A stretch of 6,998 nt of DNA from an uncultured Cellvibrionales bacterium (lineage in GTDB: Bacteria; Pseudomonadota; Gammaproteobacteria; Pseudomonadales; UBA7434). Positions 6,715-6,998 of this stretch are shown in pieces. The stretch's first letter is position 1. Every line of letters starts with the position of its first letter. Where the stretch lies: positions 1-6,998 of the forward strand of contig CALCNB010000100.1 of assembly GCA_937897785.1 (NCBI GenBank), in the 5' to 3' direction. Position numbers and translations under genes: made by a program. The notes below the pieces were generated by a model that was given only the letters and a program-made list of their open reading frames with translations, made no database searches and was not told the origin of the DNA.

Positions 6715-6729
6715 TGTTAACGATTATCA
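6715..6729 (+). promoter_or_regulatory. Fur-box-like operator upstream of the receptor gene
   Basis: TGTTAACGATTATCA matches the 7-1-7 Fur model TGATAATnATTATCA at 12 of 14 positions (mismatches at positions 3 and 7). It lies one base upstream of the -35 box of the best promoter before a probable TonB-dependent receptor. Iron-repressed receptors usually have such sites overlapping the promoter. The context is AT-rich, so chance similarity is possible. Confidence 0.45.
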
Positions 6730-6730
6730 A

Positions 6731-6759
6731 TTGCCTTCCCATCTTTATTTAAATACAAT
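6731..6759 (+). promoter_or_regulatory. Sigma70-like promoter for the receptor gene
   Basis: TTGCCT (6731-6736, 4 of 6) and TACAAT (6754-6759, 5 of 6) are separated by exactly 17 bp. Transcription would start near 6766, giving a leader of about 108 nt before the ATG at 6874. It is the best-spaced promoter in the 232-bp gap between the symporter stop and the receptor start. Confidence 0.55.
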
Positions 6760-6807
6760 GCACCACTTAGGATCATTAGAGTTGAGTCCCGTTAACTTTA
6801 TATGAAC

Positions 6808-6847
6808 GCTGCCTGATATATCTCAGGCAGCTCCTTTCAGTTTTTTT
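6808..6847 (+). terminator. Strong hairpin plus T7 in the receptor leader (terminator or attenuator)
   Basis: GCTGCCTGA (6808-6816) pairs perfectly with TCAGGCAGC (6823-6831): 9 bp with a 6-nt loop. A run of seven T lies at 6841-6847, after a 9-nt gap, further from the stem than in a textbook intrinsic terminator. It could end read-through from the symporter operon, although it is 167 nt past the stop codon. Alternatively it lies inside the receptor's own leader and could act as an attenuator or end a short RNA of about 80 nt. Confidence 0.55.
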
Positions 6848-6873
6848 CTATTAATTTATACAGGTATCATTTC

Positions 6874-6998
6874 ATGAATAAACGCATTCTTAGCGTGATG
6901 GTGTCATCTTTAATGGCTGCATCTTCTGCAGTCATGGCTGATGATCATATCACGGAAATTACGGTAGAGGCGCAATACCTATCAAACAGTGTCGCTAA
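6874..6998 (+). CDS. Probable TonB-dependent receptor, N-terminus only (3' end outside window)
   Basis: Only 41 full codons are visible and the frame is open to the window edge. The protein begins MNKRILSVMV, with positive charges followed by a hydrophobic, Ala/Ser-rich core to residue 22. A likely signal-peptidase I site is after VMA (20-22), giving a mature start DDH. Then comes TEITVEAQYL, which resembles the TonB box plus linker at the start of mature TonB-dependent receptors, typically x-I-T-V-T-A. RBS AGG (6862-6864) is 9 nt upstream of the ATG. The receptor would be an outer-membrane beta-barrel importing a large or scarce substrate. A Fur-like site upstream suggests iron chelates; the neighbouring genes suggest an organic carbon substrate. 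The plug and barrel lie outside the window, so the family call rests on the N-terminus alone. Confidence 0.7.
   Translation, partial: MNKRILSVMVSSLMAASSAVMADDHITEITVEAQYLSNSVA

Noticed and set aside
6802..6816. Four-codon ORF (M-N-A-A-stop) leading into the leader hairpin
   Set aside because: No RBS and no run of regulatory codons; most likely chance.

Overview
The window looks like a chromosomal segment from a Gram-negative, probably marine or aquatic gammaproteobacterium. The reasons are a VC_2705-type sodium:solute symporter pair, the start of a probable TonB-dependent receptor, Shine-Dalgarno sites, sigma70-like promoters and balanced to slightly AT-rich base use. A Spongiibacteraceae/Cellvibrionales-like origin is my impression from protein recall and was not tested.

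Layout. Bases 3-638 (+) hold the 3' end of a DUF1214-type protein whose start lies outside the window. It converges on a lipoyl synthase gene, lipA (643-1692, -), with only 4 bp between them. Past a 235-bp gap that is divergent between lipA and what follows, five genes run on the + strand: a DUF35 zinc-ribbon/OB-fold protein (1937-2392), a thiolase/lipid-transfer-protein-like enzyme (2421-3602), an amidohydrolase-2-fold protein (3688-4557), a symporter small subunit of the DUF4212 type (4585-4893) and the large symporter subunit (4893-6641). The last two overlap by 1 nt as TAATG. A 232-bp gap then carries a Fur-box-like site, a promoter with 17-bp spacing, and a strong hairpin plus T-run. It leads into a signal-peptide-bearing ORF (from 6874) that is probably the N-terminus of a TonB-dependent receptor.

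How the genes may work together (inference). Outer-membrane receptor, sodium-driven carboxylate-type symporter, amidohydrolase-fold enzyme and thiolase-DUF35 pair together suggest a take-up-and-degrade locus. The substrate would be an organic acid, steroid, terpenoid or aromatic compound processed as CoA thioesters. The DUF35 plus SCP2-type thiolase pairing recalls the steroid side-chain aldolase Ltp2-ChsH2 and the benzoylsuccinyl-CoA thiolase BbsAB.

Most noteworthy: two central enzymes have altered active sites. The thiolase keeps its nucleophilic Cys (C84) but has Tyr where the HDCF-box His is expected and Glu where the GHP-box His is expected. The amidohydrolase lacks the N-terminal HxH and the C-terminal Asp of its metal site, though the fold signatures are well kept. 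Both ORFs are intact, which argues for repurposed chemistry rather than decay. No tRNA, rRNA, insertion sequence or CRISPR array was seen.
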